From positions 143,586 through 207,585 of the forward strand of contig NZ_KB849556.1 of assembly GCF_000368585.1 (NCBI RefSeq): a stretch of 64,000 nt of DNA, in the 5' to 3' direction. The notes beneath the pieces were generated by a model. The model saw only the letters and a program-made list of their open reading frames with translations. It searched no databases and was not told the DNA's origin. This DNA is from Acinetobacter venetianus RAG-1 = CIP 110063. GTDB taxonomy: Bacteria > Pseudomonadota > Gammaproteobacteria > Pseudomonadales > Moraxellaceae. Of this stretch, positions 1 through 8,988 are shown piece by piece; position 1 is the stretch's first letter; every line of letters starts with the position of its first letter. Position numbers and translations under genes: made by a program.

Positions 1-120
1 TCGCCACTCGTAGCATAGCTACTCGTCTTGCGCTCGGACAAAGCTTTGCTTTGTTAATTCTCGCCACTCGTAGCATAGCTACTCGTCTTGCGCTCAGGCA
101 AAGTTTCACTTTGCTTATCT
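1..120. repeat. Tandem 60-bp hairpin repeat, two copies
   Basis: Positions 1-35 and 61-95 are identical, and the two 60-bp units differ only in their second halves. Each unit carries a perfect GTAGC-ATA-GCTAC hairpin (10-22 and 70-82), then a CAAAG/CTTTG hairpin whose loop differs between copies. A partial third unit begins at 121. Closely related hairpins with different stems lie inside gspG near 59830-59955. The element lies upstream of ppnP. It does not look like a terminator because no T-run follows. Function unknown. Confidence 0.85.
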
Positions 121-240
121 TCGCTCAGGTATGAAAATTGCTATGTTTAGCCCAGAAAATGGATTGATTAGTTGTCACGGCACAATTAAACTACGTCCAG
201 CATAACTTAATATAAATGCGGCATTATTTGGAGAGTACGC

Positions 241-567
241 ATGAGTTCAGTACAGTTTGATCATGTAACGGTCATCAAGAAATCGAATGTGTATTTTGGT
301 GGGGCATGCATCAGCCATACAGTACAATTTGAAGATGGTACAAAAAAGACTTTAGGTGTGATTTTACCTACTGAGCAACCTTTAACGTTTGAAACACATG
401 TCCCAGAGCGTATGGAAATTATTTCTGGCGAATGTCGTGTAAAGATTGCAGATAGTACTGAGAGTGAACTATTTCGTGCTGGACAATCATTCTATGTTCC
501 AGGCAATAGTACTTTCCTAATCGAAGCTGATGAAGTGCTCGATTATGTTTGCCATTTAGAAGGTTAA
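241..567 (+). CDS. ppnP: Pyrimidine/purine nucleoside phosphorylase PpnP
   Basis: The 108-residue protein has the single-cupin form of the PpnP (formerly UPF0345/YaiE) family, which phosphorolyses several nucleosides to free base and ribose 1-phosphate in the cytosol. Family signatures include the start FDHVTVIKKSNVYFGG, the TLGVILP strand and the C-terminal region FLIEADEVLDYVCHL. Length equals the usual ~95-110 residues. A GGAG ribosome-binding site at 230-233 supports this ATG. The gene appears monocistronic and is followed by a hairpin terminator at 606-637. Confidence 0.9.
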   Translation: MSSVQFDHVTVIKKSNVYFGGACISHTVQFEDGTKKTLGVILPTEQPLTFETHVPERMEIISGECRVKIADSTESELFRAGQSFYVPGNSTFLIEADEVLDYVCHLEG

Positions 568-605
568 CCTATTTCCTGCTAAATCTAGTACACTAGAGTC
601 GATAG

Positions 606-638
606 AAATCCTGTAAAGTCATTTTGCAGGATTTTTTT
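606..638 (+). terminator. Rho-independent terminator after ppnP
   Basis: AAATCCTG and CAGGATTT form an eight-base stem around an AAAGTCATTTT-type loop, and a run of seven Ts follows. A near copy of the unit lies at 674-707. Confidence 0.75.
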
Positions 639-658
639 ATTAAATACTTTTGCGGAGC

Positions 659-664
659 TATAAT
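659..664 (+). promoter_or_regulatory. Candidate -10 element for rlmB
   Basis: A perfect TATAAT lies in the loop of a GGAGC/GCTCC inverted repeat, between the two copies of the CCTGTAAAGTCA hairpin unit. No good -35 hexamer is visible 16-18 bases upstream, so the assignment is weak. Confidence 0.35.
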
Positions 665-673
665 CGCTCCTCG

Positions 674-707
674 CCTGTAAAGTCACTTTGCAGGACTTTT
701 ATTTTTT
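674..707 (+). repeat. Second copy of the ppnP terminator-like hairpin
   Basis: This segment repeats the 611-638 unit with two C/T changes (CCTGTAAAGTCA, CTTTGCAGGA) and is again followed by a T-rich stretch. It lies only about 30 bases before rlmB. It could attenuate transcription into rlmB or simply be a duplicated terminator. Confidence 0.6.
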
Positions 708-735
708 GTTGAGATGAAATTGTTAGAGGTCGTTC

Positions 736-1485
736 ATGGCAAAACCTGAATATTATTATGGCGTTCATTCGGTTGAGTCATTGTTGGAATTAGAGCCTGA
801 ACGTGTTTTAACTTTATTCACTTTAAAAGGTCGTGACGATCAACGTTTACAAAAAATATTACAACTCGCAGAGCCATTTGGAATTAGTGTTCAAAAGGCG
901 AGTCGCGATAGTTTAGAAAAACTCGCTGGTTTACCTTTTCATCAGGGGGTGGTAGCTGCAGTAAGACCGCATCCAACTTTAAATGAAAAAGACTTAGATC
1001 AGTTAATGCAACAACATACTAATCCATTGTTATTGGCATTGGATCAAGTCACAGATCCACATAATTTAGGTGCATGTATCCGTACAGCTGCGGCAATGGG
1101 TGTTCAAGCAGTCATTGTGCCTCGTGATCGATCAGCAAGTTTAACGCCAACTGCGCGTAAAGTTGCAGCTGGTGGTGCTGAGAAAGTTAAATTCATTCAG
1201 GTCACCAATCTTGCCCGTACGCTAGCGCATTTAAAAGATACAACTCATACTCGTGTCATTGGCACAATGTTGGACGAAAAGGCTTTACCAATTCAACAGT
1301 GCGATTTTAATGGCTCAATCGTGATTGTCATGGGTGCTGAAGATACGGGCTTAAGACCAATTACTCAGTCACAATGTGATCAGACGGTTTATATTCCAAT
1401 GATGGGTGATTTGCAAAGCTTGAATGTCAGTGTGGCAACTGGTATGGCACTTTATGAAGCTTGTCGTCAACGCAATAGTGTATAA
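736..1485 (+). CDS. rlmB: 23S rRNA (guanosine(2251)-2'-O)-methyltransferase RlmB
   Basis: SpoU/TrmH-family methyltransferase that 2'-O-methylates G2251 in the peptidyl-transferase P-loop of 23S rRNA. The small N-terminal substrate-binding domain (YYYGVHSVESLL) covers about residues 1-75. The SPOUT knot contains the three family motifs: DPHNLGACIRTA (107-118, Asn110), IVIVMGAEDTGL (195-206) and SLNVSVATGMALYE (228-241). At 249 residues it is the normal length. The gene stands between a duplicated hairpin and an EamA transporter only 31 bases downstream. Confidence 0.95.
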   Translation: MAKPEYYYGVHSVESLLELEPERVLTLFTLKGRDDQRLQKILQLAEPFGISVQKASRDSLEKLAGLPFHQGVVAAVRPHPTLNEKDLDQLMQQHTNPLLLALDQVTDPHNLGACIRTAAAMGVQAVIVPRDRSASLTPTARKVAAGGAEKVKFIQVTNLARTLAHLKDTTHTRVIGTMLDEKALPIQQCDFNGSIVIVMGAEDTGLRPITQSQCDQTVYIPMMGDLQSLNVSVATGMALYEACRQRNSV

Positions 1486-1516
1486 TTCACCTAATCTTCG
1501 TTTCACCTAATTTAAA

Positions 1517-2428
1517 ATGACTGCTCGCTCACAAGGCTATTTATTTATTCTGATTACAATGTGTATTTGGGGCGGGTTTACAATTTTTTCTCGGTTGAAT
1601 GCGCATTGGCATGTGAGTGTTTGGGATCTGGTTGCAATGCGCTTTGCGATTGCCTCGATTATTTTACTTCCAGTTCTCATTTATAAAAAAGACTTTGCTT
1701 TTCTATGGGATCCAAAGCCTATTATATTGGCTTGTATCGGTGGCTTAGCATACTGCTTCACGGTCTATACCGCTTTTCTACATGCGCCCGCTGCACATGC
1801 TGCAATTTTCCTAAATGGCTGTATTCCATTATGTACCGCCGTCGCAGCTTATTTTTTATTTAAACAGCCCTTTGATAAGCATACTTGGCTAAGTCTTGTG
1901 ATTATGATCAGCGCATTAGTACTGATGAGCTATCTAATGTTACATGATCAAGCTTCAGCATTAGGATGGGGGGATCTACTGCTATTCATAAGTGCAGTGT
2001 GGTGGGGCATTTTTACAGTTTTATTGAAACAGTGGAAATTGTCTGCTTGGCATTCGACAGTCGGTGTTGTGATCTGGTCGGCTATCATTTACCTACCGAT
2101 CTATCTTTTGTTTATTCCTAAACATTTTCATGATGCAGCACCAGTACATTTATTAATTCAAGGGCTTTTTCACGGGGTGTTGGTTGTGATTGTTGCGACA
2201 CTTACTTATGTGGCTGCTATTGAGCGCTTAGGTGCATTTAAAACAGGTAGTATCGTGACGCTAGCACCTTTTATTGCTGCATTGATTGCTGTGCCACTAC
2301 TCAATGAACCATTAAATGCAGCAATTGCTTGTGGACTAGTAGGTATGGCAATAGGAGCATTGCAGCCTTGGCGATGGTTTAGAAAAGACACCTTGGCTAC
2401 CCAATTAGCTCAGCAAAAGCAAGACTAA
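1517..2428 (+). CDS. EamA/DMT-family transporter
   Basis: A 303-residue inner-membrane protein with about ten hydrophobic helices arranged as two EamA repeats (roughly 7-140 and 150-290). The opening segment (LITMCIWGGFTIFSRL) is typical of the drug/metabolite exporter superfamily. The substrate cannot be deduced. The strong ribosome-binding site expected for an independent gene is absent, so it may be co-transcribed with rlmB. It converges on coaE, and the stop codons overlap by four bases. Confidence 0.85.
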   Translation: MTARSQGYLFILITMCIWGGFTIFSRLNAHWHVSVWDLVAMRFAIASIILLPVLIYKKDFAFLWDPKPIILACIGGLAYCFTVYTAFLHAPAAHAAIFLNGCIPLCTAVAAYFLFKQPFDKHTWLSLVIMISALVLMSYLMLHDQASALGWGDLLLFISAVWWGIFTVLLKQWKLSAWHSTVGVVIWSAIIYLPIYLLFIPKHFHDAAPVHLLIQGLFHGVLVVIVATLTYVAAIERLGAFKTGSIVTLAPFIAALIAVPLLNEPLNAAIACGLVGMAIGALQPWRWFRKDTLATQLAQQKQD

Positions 2429-3030
2429 AAACAATGTTCTGCTTTCTGTAAATATTCTAAATGTAAGGGCTTTAGTTGAGCATGTAGATGCTCTAGTAGA
2501 CCATCATTGAGAATAATGTCATTCGCTCGTTTTTGTTTCTCTGAGCGAGACATTTGTGCTGCAATAATTTTACGAATTTGCTCTTCACTTTGACCATCCC
2601 TCTGACTTGCACGATCTAGTTGAGTTTGTTCATCTGCATCAATAAGTAAAGTGTGCTGAACGAGTTCGTGCTGGTTCGTTTCAAAGAGTAGCGGAGAAAC
2701 TAAAATGACATAAGGGCTTTGTGCTTGTTGAAGTTGTTTAACAATTGATTGGCGAATAGCAGGGTGGGTGATTTGCTCTAAGGTGTGACGTGCTTCTGGG
2801 AATTGAAAGATGTGCTCACGTAATGCACGTCTATTAAGCGAGCCATCATTAGAAATTACCCAATCTCCAAATGCCTTTTGAATGGCATTCAATGCAGGCT
2901 GCCCAAGTTCAACTACTTCACGAGCAACGATATCGGCATCAACCACGGTTATACCTTGGGACTCAAACCATTGTGTTGCAGCTGATTTACCACTACCAAT
3001 GCCACCAGTGACGCCCAAAATAAAACCCAT
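2425..3030 (-). CDS. coaE: Dephospho-CoA kinase
   Basis: Catalyses the last step of coenzyme A synthesis, phosphorylating the 3'-OH of dephospho-CoA with ATP in the cytosol. The P-loop GGIGSGKS lies at residues 9-16, followed by the DADxxAREVV nucleoside-binding segment and a helical lid region. I place the start at the ATG at 3030 (201 residues) rather than the GTG at 3039. The sequence AGGTGG just upstream makes a ribosome-binding site that overlaps the last codons of pilD. The pilD stop ends one base before this ATG, so the two genes are probably translationally coupled. Acinetobacter and Pseudomonas share the pilB-pilC-pilD-coaE order. Confidence 0.93.
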   Translation of the reverse strand: MGFILGVTGGIGSGKSAATQWFESQGITVVDADIVAREVVELGQPALNAIQKAFGDWVISNDGSLNRRALREHIFQFPEARHTLEQITHPAIRQSIVKQLQQAQSPYVILVSPLLFETNQHELVQHTLLIDADEQTQLDRASQRDGQSEEQIRKIIAAQMSRSEKQKRANDIILNDGLLEHLHAQLKPLHLEYLQKAEHCF

Positions 3031-3031
3031 A

Positions 3032-3892
3032 TTATCCACCTAAATATACTTTCATAATTTGATCACCCCATAAGAAGGCAATCCAACCCGCAATTGCAAT
3101 ATAGGGACCAAATGCAAAAGGCTGATTTTCACCGCGCATTTTCATTAAAATAATACCGATAATGACACCAACTGCTGAGGAAAGTAGGATGATGAGCGGT
3201 AACATCATTGGCCCCATCCAAGCTCCTAAGGCTGCAAGTAACTTAAAGTCACCGTAACCCATGCCTTCTTTGCCTGTGATAAGTTTAAACAGATAGTAAA
3301 CAATCCATAAGCACAAGAAGCCAACTAAATAGCCCCAAATTGCAGCACTTGGTGATGTGTAAATTGCAAAAGTATTAATCCCTAAACCTATTGCTGCGAG
3401 TGGCAGCGTAAATCTGTCGGGTAGCAGTTGAGTATCAAAATCTATAAACGTTAAGGTGATCAATACCCACGTCAATAATAGACCCAACAGCATTTGAATC
3501 GTTGCACCAAATACAAGGACAACGATTAATGAGCAGACCATTGTCAGTAATTCAATAAAAGGGTATCGAATACTAATCGGATTCTGGCAAGTACCGCATT
3601 TGCCACGCAATATAAGCCAACTGATGACTGGAATATTTTGATACCAACGAATTTGGCTGTGGCATTTTGGGCAAGTTGACGCAGGTTTACTCAGCGTTAG
3701 TTTGTCTTCATCAATGATAGGTTGCTCAGGATGTAAAAGCATTTGACATTCTTGATGCCATTCCTGTTCCATCATTTTTGGTGTTCGAAAAATAACGACG
3801 TTGAGAAAACTGCCGATACATAAACTAAGAAGCCCAACTGCAATATAGAGCGCAGTTGGGTCTTGTACTAGATAAGAAATAAGCTGTTGCAT
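3032..3892 (-). CDS. pilD: Prepilin peptidase / N-methyltransferase PilD
   Basis: Inner-membrane aspartic peptidase that cleaves type IV prepilins and type II secretion pseudopilins before Phe and N-methylates the new end. The zinc-binding Cys tetrad is visible (C74, C77, C99, C102 in CPKC and CGTC). So are the two catalytic aspartate motifs: TFIDFDTQLLPD near residue 151 and GMGYGDFK near 215. Several membrane helices follow, and the 286-residue length is normal. It is third in the pilBCD-coaE operon. It should also process the GspG encoded at 59.8 kb. Confidence 0.95.
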   Translation of the reverse strand: MQQLISYLVQDPTALYIAVGLLSLCIGSFLNVVIFRTPKMMEQEWHQECQMLLHPEQPIIDEDKLTLSKPASTCPKCHSQIRWYQNIPVISWLILRGKCGTCQNPISIRYPFIELLTMVCSLIVVLVFGATIQMLLGLLLTWVLITLTFIDFDTQLLPDRFTLPLAAIGLGINTFAIYTSPSAAIWGYLVGFLCLWIVYYLFKLITGKEGMGYGDFKLLAALGAWMGPMMLPLIILLSSAVGVIIGIILMKMRGENQPFAFGPYIAIAGWIAFLWGDQIMKVYLGG

Positions 3893-3904
3893 CTAATAAC
3901 CTTA

Positions 3905-5134
3905 TTAACCGACAACTGAACCCATTTGGAAAATTGGTAAATACATAGCAACGACTAAACCACCTACAAGAATACCTAAAATTGCCATAATTAATGGTTC
4001 CATCATGGAAGTCAAACCATCAACTGCATTATCGACTTCATTTTCATAATGAGTTGCGACTTTATCGAGCATGCTATCTAAAGCACCAGATTCTTCTCCA
4101 ATTGCGACCATTTGAATAGCCATAGATGGAAAACGATTTGATACACGCATTGCGAATTGCAGTTGCTGACCAGTCGCAACATCTTCACGTATTTTCATTA
4201 CAGCTTCTTCAAAGATTACATTATTCGTTGCACCAGCTGTGGATTCAAGCGCATCAATTAGTGGTACACCTGCTGCGAAAGTAGTTGCGAGTGTCCGGCT
4301 ATATCGTGCGATGATTGCTTTATAGACTAGATCACCAAAGATAGGGGCTTTAAGGGCCATTTTATCTAAAAAATCTCGAAATTTTTTGCTACGTTTTTTT
4401 GCTTCTAAGAAAGCAGCAATTATTATGCCGATTACTATTATGAGAATAAACCAATATTCTTGCATCCAGTTCGACATATTAACAACCATTTTTGTAAAAG
4501 CTGGGAGATCGGCACCGAAAGAACTAAATAAGTCTTGGAAAACGGGTACAACTTTGACCATTAAGATAATGGTTACGATGACTGCAACTACAATTACAGT
4601 CGCGGGGTATTTCATTGCTTTTTTGATTTTTTGCTTTAATAATTCACTTTTTTCTTTATAAACAGCTACACGATCTAACATCGTTTCTAACGCGCCAGAT
4701 TGCTCACCAGATTCAACTAAAGAACAAAACAAATTATCGAAATATTGTGGGTATTTTTTCAGCGCTCCAGCAAAGGTATTGCCACCTTCAACTTCATTTT
4801 TAATACCAAGTACAACTTCTCGCATTGCTGGGTTTTCTAAGCCTTCTGCAACAATTTCAAAACCTTGGACTAGAGGGACACCTGCTTTCATCATAGTCGC
4901 TAACTGACGAGTGAAAATTGTAATGTCTAGTGTCGTAACTTTCTTTTTCATGAATCCATCAAGAATATTCTTGCGTTTCTCTCGAATATTCTTGATGGTA
5001 ACGCCTTGCTTACGTAAAGTGACTTTAGCTAAAGCCATATTGCGAGCAGGTAATTCCCCTTTGATCTTTACCCCTTTGCGATCAACCCCTTCATAAGCAA
5101 AAGTAGGCATCATTTGCGCTTTTTTAGCTGCCAT
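3905..5134 (-). CDS. pilC: Type IV pilus inner-membrane platform protein PilC
   Basis: PilC/GspF-family platform protein that couples the PilB/PilT motors to pilin assembly. It has two T2SSF domains (about residues 65-190 and 270-390), each ending in hydrophobic helices. The first ends around VIVVAVIVTIILMVKVVP and the second in the C-terminal segment. The ATG at 5134 (409 residues, starting MAAKKAQMM) has an AAGGA at nine bases, a better spacing than the ATG at 5140. It lies 24 bases downstream of pilB and 12 bases upstream of pilD. Confidence 0.93.
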   Translation of the reverse strand: MAAKKAQMMPTFAYEGVDRKGVKIKGELPARNMALAKVTLRKQGVTIKNIREKRKNILDGFMKKKVTTLDITIFTRQLATMMKAGVPLVQGFEIVAEGLENPAMREVVLGIKNEVEGGNTFAGALKKYPQYFDNLFCSLVESGEQSGALETMLDRVAVYKEKSELLKQKIKKAMKYPATVIVVAVIVTIILMVKVVPVFQDLFSSFGADLPAFTKMVVNMSNWMQEYWFILIIVIGIIIAAFLEAKKRSKKFRDFLDKMALKAPIFGDLVYKAIIARYSRTLATTFAAGVPLIDALESTAGATNNVIFEEAVMKIREDVATGQQLQFAMRVSNRFPSMAIQMVAIGEESGALDSMLDKVATHYENEVDNAVDGLTSMMEPLIMAILGILVGGLVVAMYLPIFQMGSVVG

Positions 5135-5158
5135 GACCATTAATCCTTGTTATTAATT

Positions 5159-6874
5159 TTATTCACTAGTTACTCGATTTACTTCCTGTAAGGAAGTAAT
5201 TCCTTGCATCACTTTTTTTAACCCAGAACGACGTAAGTTGTTAAAGCCTGCTTTTTCCGAAGCTGCTGCAATTTGTAGGGCGTTGCCATCTTCCATAATA
5301 ATTTTAGAAATTTCAGGCGTCACTTTCATAACCTCATAAATACCAACACGACCCTTATAGCCTTCTCTACACTCTGAACAACCTACTGGTTGAAATAGTT
5401 TTAATTCTGGATCAGCAAGGTCGTGTTCGGTAAACCCTAATTCTAAAAGGCTCTGTTTAGGGATATCGACAGGTATTTTACATTGTCGGCATAGGCGGCG
5501 CGCTAGTCGCTGTGCAATAACTAGATTGACTGATGTCGCAATATTGAAAGATGGAACTCCCATATTACGTAAACGAGTCAATGTTTCTGGCGCACTGTTT
5601 GTATGTAAAGTAGACATTACCATATGACCAGTTTGCGCTGCTTTAATAGCAATTTCAGCAGTCTCAAGGTCACGAATCTCACCCACCATAATGACATCAG
5701 GGTCTTGACGTAAGAACGCTTTTAGTGCAGCAGAAAAGGTTAAACCTGTTTTTGGGTTGACGTTAACCTGATTAATACCTTCTAAGTTAATCTCTACGGG
5801 ATCTTCCGCGGTAGAAATATTGGTATCTTCGGTATTGAGAATATTGAGGCCTGTATATAATGAGACTGTTTTACCAGACCCTGTAGGACCAGTAATGAGG
5901 AGCATCCCTTGCGGTTTTTCTAATGCTTCTAAGAATAACGCTTTCTGTTCATCTTCATAGCCCAGTGCTTCAATACCTAGCATCGCGCTCGATGGGTCAA
6001 GGATACGCAGAACGAGTTTTTCACCGAATAAGGTTGGAAGAGAGTTGACACGGAAGTCAATCGCCTTAGTTTTGGATAGTTTGAGTTTAATCCGGCCATC
6101 TTGTGGCATTCGTTTCTCAGAAATATCCATTTGTGACATTACTTTCAAACGTGAAGCTAATCGATTCGCCATTTGTAATGGTGGGTTCGCAATTTGCCTA
6201 AGGACTCCATCAACACGATAACGAACACGATACATTTTTTCATAAGGTTCAAAGTGTAAATCAGATGCACCCATGCGAATTGCATCAATTAATAATTTAT
6301 TGATGTATTTAACAATTGGTGATTCATCACTTTGGGCGACGTCATCTTCATCTTGAGATGTATCACTCTCAACATCAATACCTTCTAAGTCAAACTCTTC
6401 ACCATCACCAAAATCAAAGCTACCAGTATCACCAAACTGTTGTTCAATCAGTTTTTCTAATTTGTTGTGTTCAACAATAATCGGTTCAATGTTAAGCTTA
6501 GTATTGAAGCGAATTGCATCTAAGGCATCAATATTGGTGGGATTACTGGTTGCTACATATAAGATTTGACCACGCTGTACCAAAGGTACAATTCGATGTC
6601 TCTGGATTAATTTTTGATCTGTAATTTCGCGAGGAAGAATAGCTGTATCGTAAACAGCTAAATCAAATAGTGGTTCACCAAACTCGAGTGAAATGCTTTC
6701 CGCAATTATTAGAGGTGATATTCGTTGTTGCTCAATCAGATGAGCAACAATATCTTGTTTAGCCTTTTTTGCAGCATCAATTGCGGTTTGCATATTTGCT
6801 GCTGTCAAATGACCATCATCGACTAAACGTCGAATAAACCCCGAAAATTTTGGAGACGTATGTAATCCTGACAT
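5159..6874 (-). CDS. pilB: Type IV pilus assembly ATPase PilB
   Basis: Cytoplasmic hexameric motor that powers pilus extension, needed for twitching and natural transformation. An MshEN-like N-terminal domain (residues ~10-145) is followed by an acidic linker (~150-185) and the GspE/PilB core. The core shows Walker A GPTGSGKT (329-336), Walker B DPDVIMVGEIRD (391-402), a His box ending STLHTN, and a zinc site C462/C465/C499/C502. Length (571) matches the family. It is first in the operon. Upstream on its strand a TATAAT-like element is seen at about 6919-6924. Confidence 0.95.
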   Translation of the reverse strand: MSGLHTSPKFSGFIRRLVDDGHLTAANMQTAIDAAKKAKQDIVAHLIEQQRISPLIIAESISLEFGEPLFDLAVYDTAILPREITDQKLIQRHRIVPLVQRGQILYVATSNPTNIDALDAIRFNTKLNIEPIIVEHNKLEKLIEQQFGDTGSFDFGDGEEFDLEGIDVESDTSQDEDDVAQSDESPIVKYINKLLIDAIRMGASDLHFEPYEKMYRVRYRVDGVLRQIANPPLQMANRLASRLKVMSQMDISEKRMPQDGRIKLKLSKTKAIDFRVNSLPTLFGEKLVLRILDPSSAMLGIEALGYEDEQKALFLEALEKPQGMLLITGPTGSGKTVSLYTGLNILNTEDTNISTAEDPVEINLEGINQVNVNPKTGLTFSAALKAFLRQDPDVIMVGEIRDLETAEIAIKAAQTGHMVMSTLHTNSAPETLTRLRNMGVPSFNIATSVNLVIAQRLARRLCRQCKIPVDIPKQSLLELGFTEHDLADPELKLFQPVGCSECREGYKGRVGIYEVMKVTPEISKIIMEDGNALQIAAASEKAGFNNLRRSGLKKVMQGITSLQEVNRVTSE

Positions 6875-7233
6875 CTGTCCGCCTTATGACAATATGGTTA
6901 TAATAGCTATAGAACAAAATTATACTTTTGTTATGCAAAAATACTACTAGTGAAAGTGTTGTTTTTGACTTGGTTCATGCTGAAAACTTTGAACTAATCG
7001 AGTCTTTTGGGAATTAATTTTTATAATAAAAGCAATCATAAAAAAATTTAAAAAAGTTATGGTTAGGAAATTTATTTTTTTTCATATAGCTATCTTATTT
7101 TTTTTGTCATTTCGTAGCTTATAAATATTTTTTACGAGGCTTTAACTTTATGCATTATAAAAAAACTGAATTTTCTAAAAATACGTGTAAAATATGCAGC
7201 ATTTTTTAGAAATTAACAGTAGGTGGGCGAAGT
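6875..7233. other. AT-rich divergent intergenic region pilB/tpiA
   Basis: The 359 bases hold no credible reading frame. A TATAAT on the minus strand (6919-6924) could serve pilB. A TAAAAT (7188-7193) on the plus strand, about 45 bases before the tpiA start, could serve tpiA. Neither has a convincing -35 partner. Long A and T runs around 7020-7140 suggest a curved or UP-element-like stretch. Confidence 0.4.
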
Positions 7234-8025
7234 ATGTCGAGTTCGACGATTACCCCTTGGGTCGTTGGTAATTGGAAATTAAATCCAATGCGTGCTGACG
7301 CTCTCCAATTAATAGAAGAATTTAAAGCTTTGTTACAACAGCAGTCGATTTCTCCTGAGCACTGTCATATTGGCGTGGCACCAACTGCAATCGCATTGAC
7401 AGAGGTAAAAGCTCAGTTAGATGATGCGAACCGAAAAATTTATACCGTTGCTCAAGACGTCTCTAGAATAGCTGGAACAGGTGCTTATACTGGTGAGGTG
7501 AGTGCTGAGCTGTTAAAAGATAGCCAAATTGAATTCGTTTTAATTGGTCATTCAGAGCGCCGTGAATTATTCGGTGACAATGTCGAAATATTAAAAGCAA
7601 AGCTGCAAAATGCCTTAAGCGCTGGTTTAACCGTGATTTATTGCATCGGTGAAAGTTTGGAGCAACGTGAGCAGGGGGCAGCAGAGCAAGTCGTATTACA
7701 ACAAATTTGTGATATTGCAGCGGTGGTAAAAGCTGAACAATGGCAAAATATTGTGGTAGCGTATGAACCGATTTGGGCTATCGGGACGGGTAAAACCGCG
7801 TCACCCGCAGATGTTCAGGCGATGCATGCAAAAATTCGTGAAGGCCTAAAACAAATTACGGCATTCGGAGCGGATATGGCGATCCTTTATGGGGGGAGCG
7901 TAAAAGCTGAAAATGCAGTTGAATTAGCAGCCTGCCCAGATATTAATGGTGCTTTGGTTGGTGGTGCATCATTGAATGCAGAATCTTTTTACCAAATCGC
8001 AAAAGCATTTGCTCAAAGCAAATAA
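7234..8025 (+). CDS. tpiA: Triose-phosphate isomerase
   Basis: TIM-barrel enzyme interconverting dihydroxyacetone phosphate and glyceraldehyde 3-phosphate. Acinetobacter generally lacks a full Embden-Meyerhof pathway, so it probably serves gluconeogenesis. The catalytic residues are all present: N13 and K15 (GNWKLN), H106 (IGHSERR) and E178 ([12 protein letters not shown]), with the phosphate-binding YGGSV and GALVGGASL loops near the C-terminus. Length is 263. It lies 12 bases before secG, as in many gammaproteobacteria, and is probably co-transcribed. Confidence 0.96.
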   Translation: MSSSTITPWVVGNWKLNPMRADALQLIEEFKALLQQQSISPEHCHIGVAPTAIALTEVKAQLDDANRKIYTVAQDVSRIAGTGAYTGEVSAELLKDSQIEFVLIGHSERRELFGDNVEILKAKLQNALSAGLTVIYCIGESLEQREQGAAEQVVLQQICDIAAVVKAEQWQNIVVAYEPIWAIGTGKTASPADVQAMHAKIREGLKQITAFGADMAILYGGSVKAENAVELAACPDINGALVGGASLNAESFYQIAKAFAQSK

Positions 8026-8037
8026 CGAGGAATAGAG

Positions 8038-8367
8038 ATGTATAGTTTTATACTCGTTGTACATATCATTTTAGCAATCTTGATCATTGCTTTGGTTCTA
8101 GTACAACAAGGTAAAGGTGCAGAAGCAGGTGCATCATTTGGCGGCGGCGGTGCGGCAACAGTTTTTGGTGCTTCGGGCGCTGGAAACTTTTTAACGCGTT
8201 TAACTGCAATTTTTACCGCTTTATTTTTTGCAACAAGTTTAACTTTAGCTGTTTTTGCAAAAAAGCAAACGACAGATGCGTATAGTCTAAAATCTGTACA
8301 AACCACAACGGAAGCACCAGCTACATCGTCTGAAACTTCATCAAACGCACCTAAAACGACTGAATAA
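8038..8367 (+). CDS. secG: Protein translocase subunit SecG
   Basis: Small inner-membrane subunit of the SecYEG channel. Two hydrophobic segments (residues ~3-22 and ~52-74) flank the Gly-rich cytoplasmic loop GKGAEAGASFGGGGAATVFGA-type signature, followed by a low-complexity Ser/Thr tail. Length 109 is typical. The GAGG ribosome-binding site lies just before the ATG. The gene is followed by tRNA-Leu(GAG), the same neighbour as in E. coli (secG-leuU). Confidence 0.93.
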   Translation: MYSFILVVHIILAILIIALVLVQQGKGAEAGASFGGGGAATVFGASGAGNFLTRLTAIFTALFFATSLTLAVFAKKQTTDAYSLKSVQTTTEAPATSSETSSNAPKTTE

Positions 8368-8424
8368 GTTGAATTAAGACTTTCCTTTTTAGTTTTAAAG
8401 GAATAGAATGCGTCCCACAAAGCT

Positions 8425-8509
8425 GCGGTGGTGGTGGAATTGGTAGACACGCTACCTTGAGGTGGTAGTGCTTTCGGGCGTGGGGGTTCAAGTCCCCCCT
8501 TCCGCACCA
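8425..8509 (+). tRNA. tRNA-Leu (anticodon GAG)
   Basis: 85-nt class II tRNA ending in encoded CCA. The anticodon arm CTACC-TTGAGGT-GGTAG gives GAG. The long variable arm, the T arm GGGGG-TTCAAGT-CCCCC and an acceptor stem GCGG/CCGC with a T:T mismatch at the fifth pair are visible. The position after secG matches leuU of E. coli. Confidence 0.95.
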
Positions 8510-8551
8510 AACTTAATAACCAGTAAGTTTGGTGTATGCAGTGATTGTTGA

Positions 8552-8628
<77 letters not shown>

Positions 8629-8672
8629 TTTGATTAAGGTGCAACTTAATCAAGCGAATATGAAAACTTAGA

Positions 8673-8700
8673 TTGACTTTTTTTCATATTTGTATATAAT
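8673..8700 (+). promoter_or_regulatory. Strong sigma-70 promoter for the second fMet tRNA
   Basis: TTGACT (8673-8678) and a perfect TATAAT (8695-8700) are separated by 16 bases. The predicted start near 8707 lies a few bases before the second tRNA-fMet, so this copy can be transcribed independently of secG. Confidence 0.75.
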
Positions 8701-8713
8701 TTTTGCACGTTGA

Positions 8714-8790
<77 letters not shown>

Positions 8791-8803
8791 AGTTTCTAAA
8801 AAG

Positions 8804-8829
8804 AGGCTCACAATAAGGTGGGCCTTTTT
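8804..8829 (+). terminator. Terminator after the tRNA-fMet genes
   Basis: AGGCTCAC (8804-8811) pairs with GTGGGCCT (8818-8825, one G:T) around a six-base loop and runs into five Ts. Confidence 0.8.
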
Positions 8830-8862
8830 GCACAGTGGGCTATGCTTTTCTGTGCAGTATAG

Positions 8863-8883
8863 GGGCGATTATCGCCCTTTTTT
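8863..8883 (+). terminator. Second terminator ahead of rimP
   Basis: A perfect GGGCGAT/ATCGCCC stem (8863-8877) with a one-base centre is followed by six Ts. It separates tRNA transcription from the rimP-nusA-infB operon, or attenuates read-through into it. Confidence 0.8.
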
Positions 8884-8988
8884 ATTGGTTGTTTAACTAT
8901 CGTGTAGTGTTCGACATCAATTGGTCAAATAGTCGTGCTTCACTATACGGTTAAGATTGATTGGCTCGTAGAAGAGCGACGAGAGTAA

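Noticed and set aside
1..130. CRISPR array at the window start
   Set aside because: Two tandem 60-bp units with internal hairpins do not show repeat-spacer alternation, and no cas genes are present.
3905..5134. Assigning this gene to gspF
   Set aside because: It resembles GspF but lies between pilB and pilD, so it is PilC. The GspF in this window is at 58551-59756.
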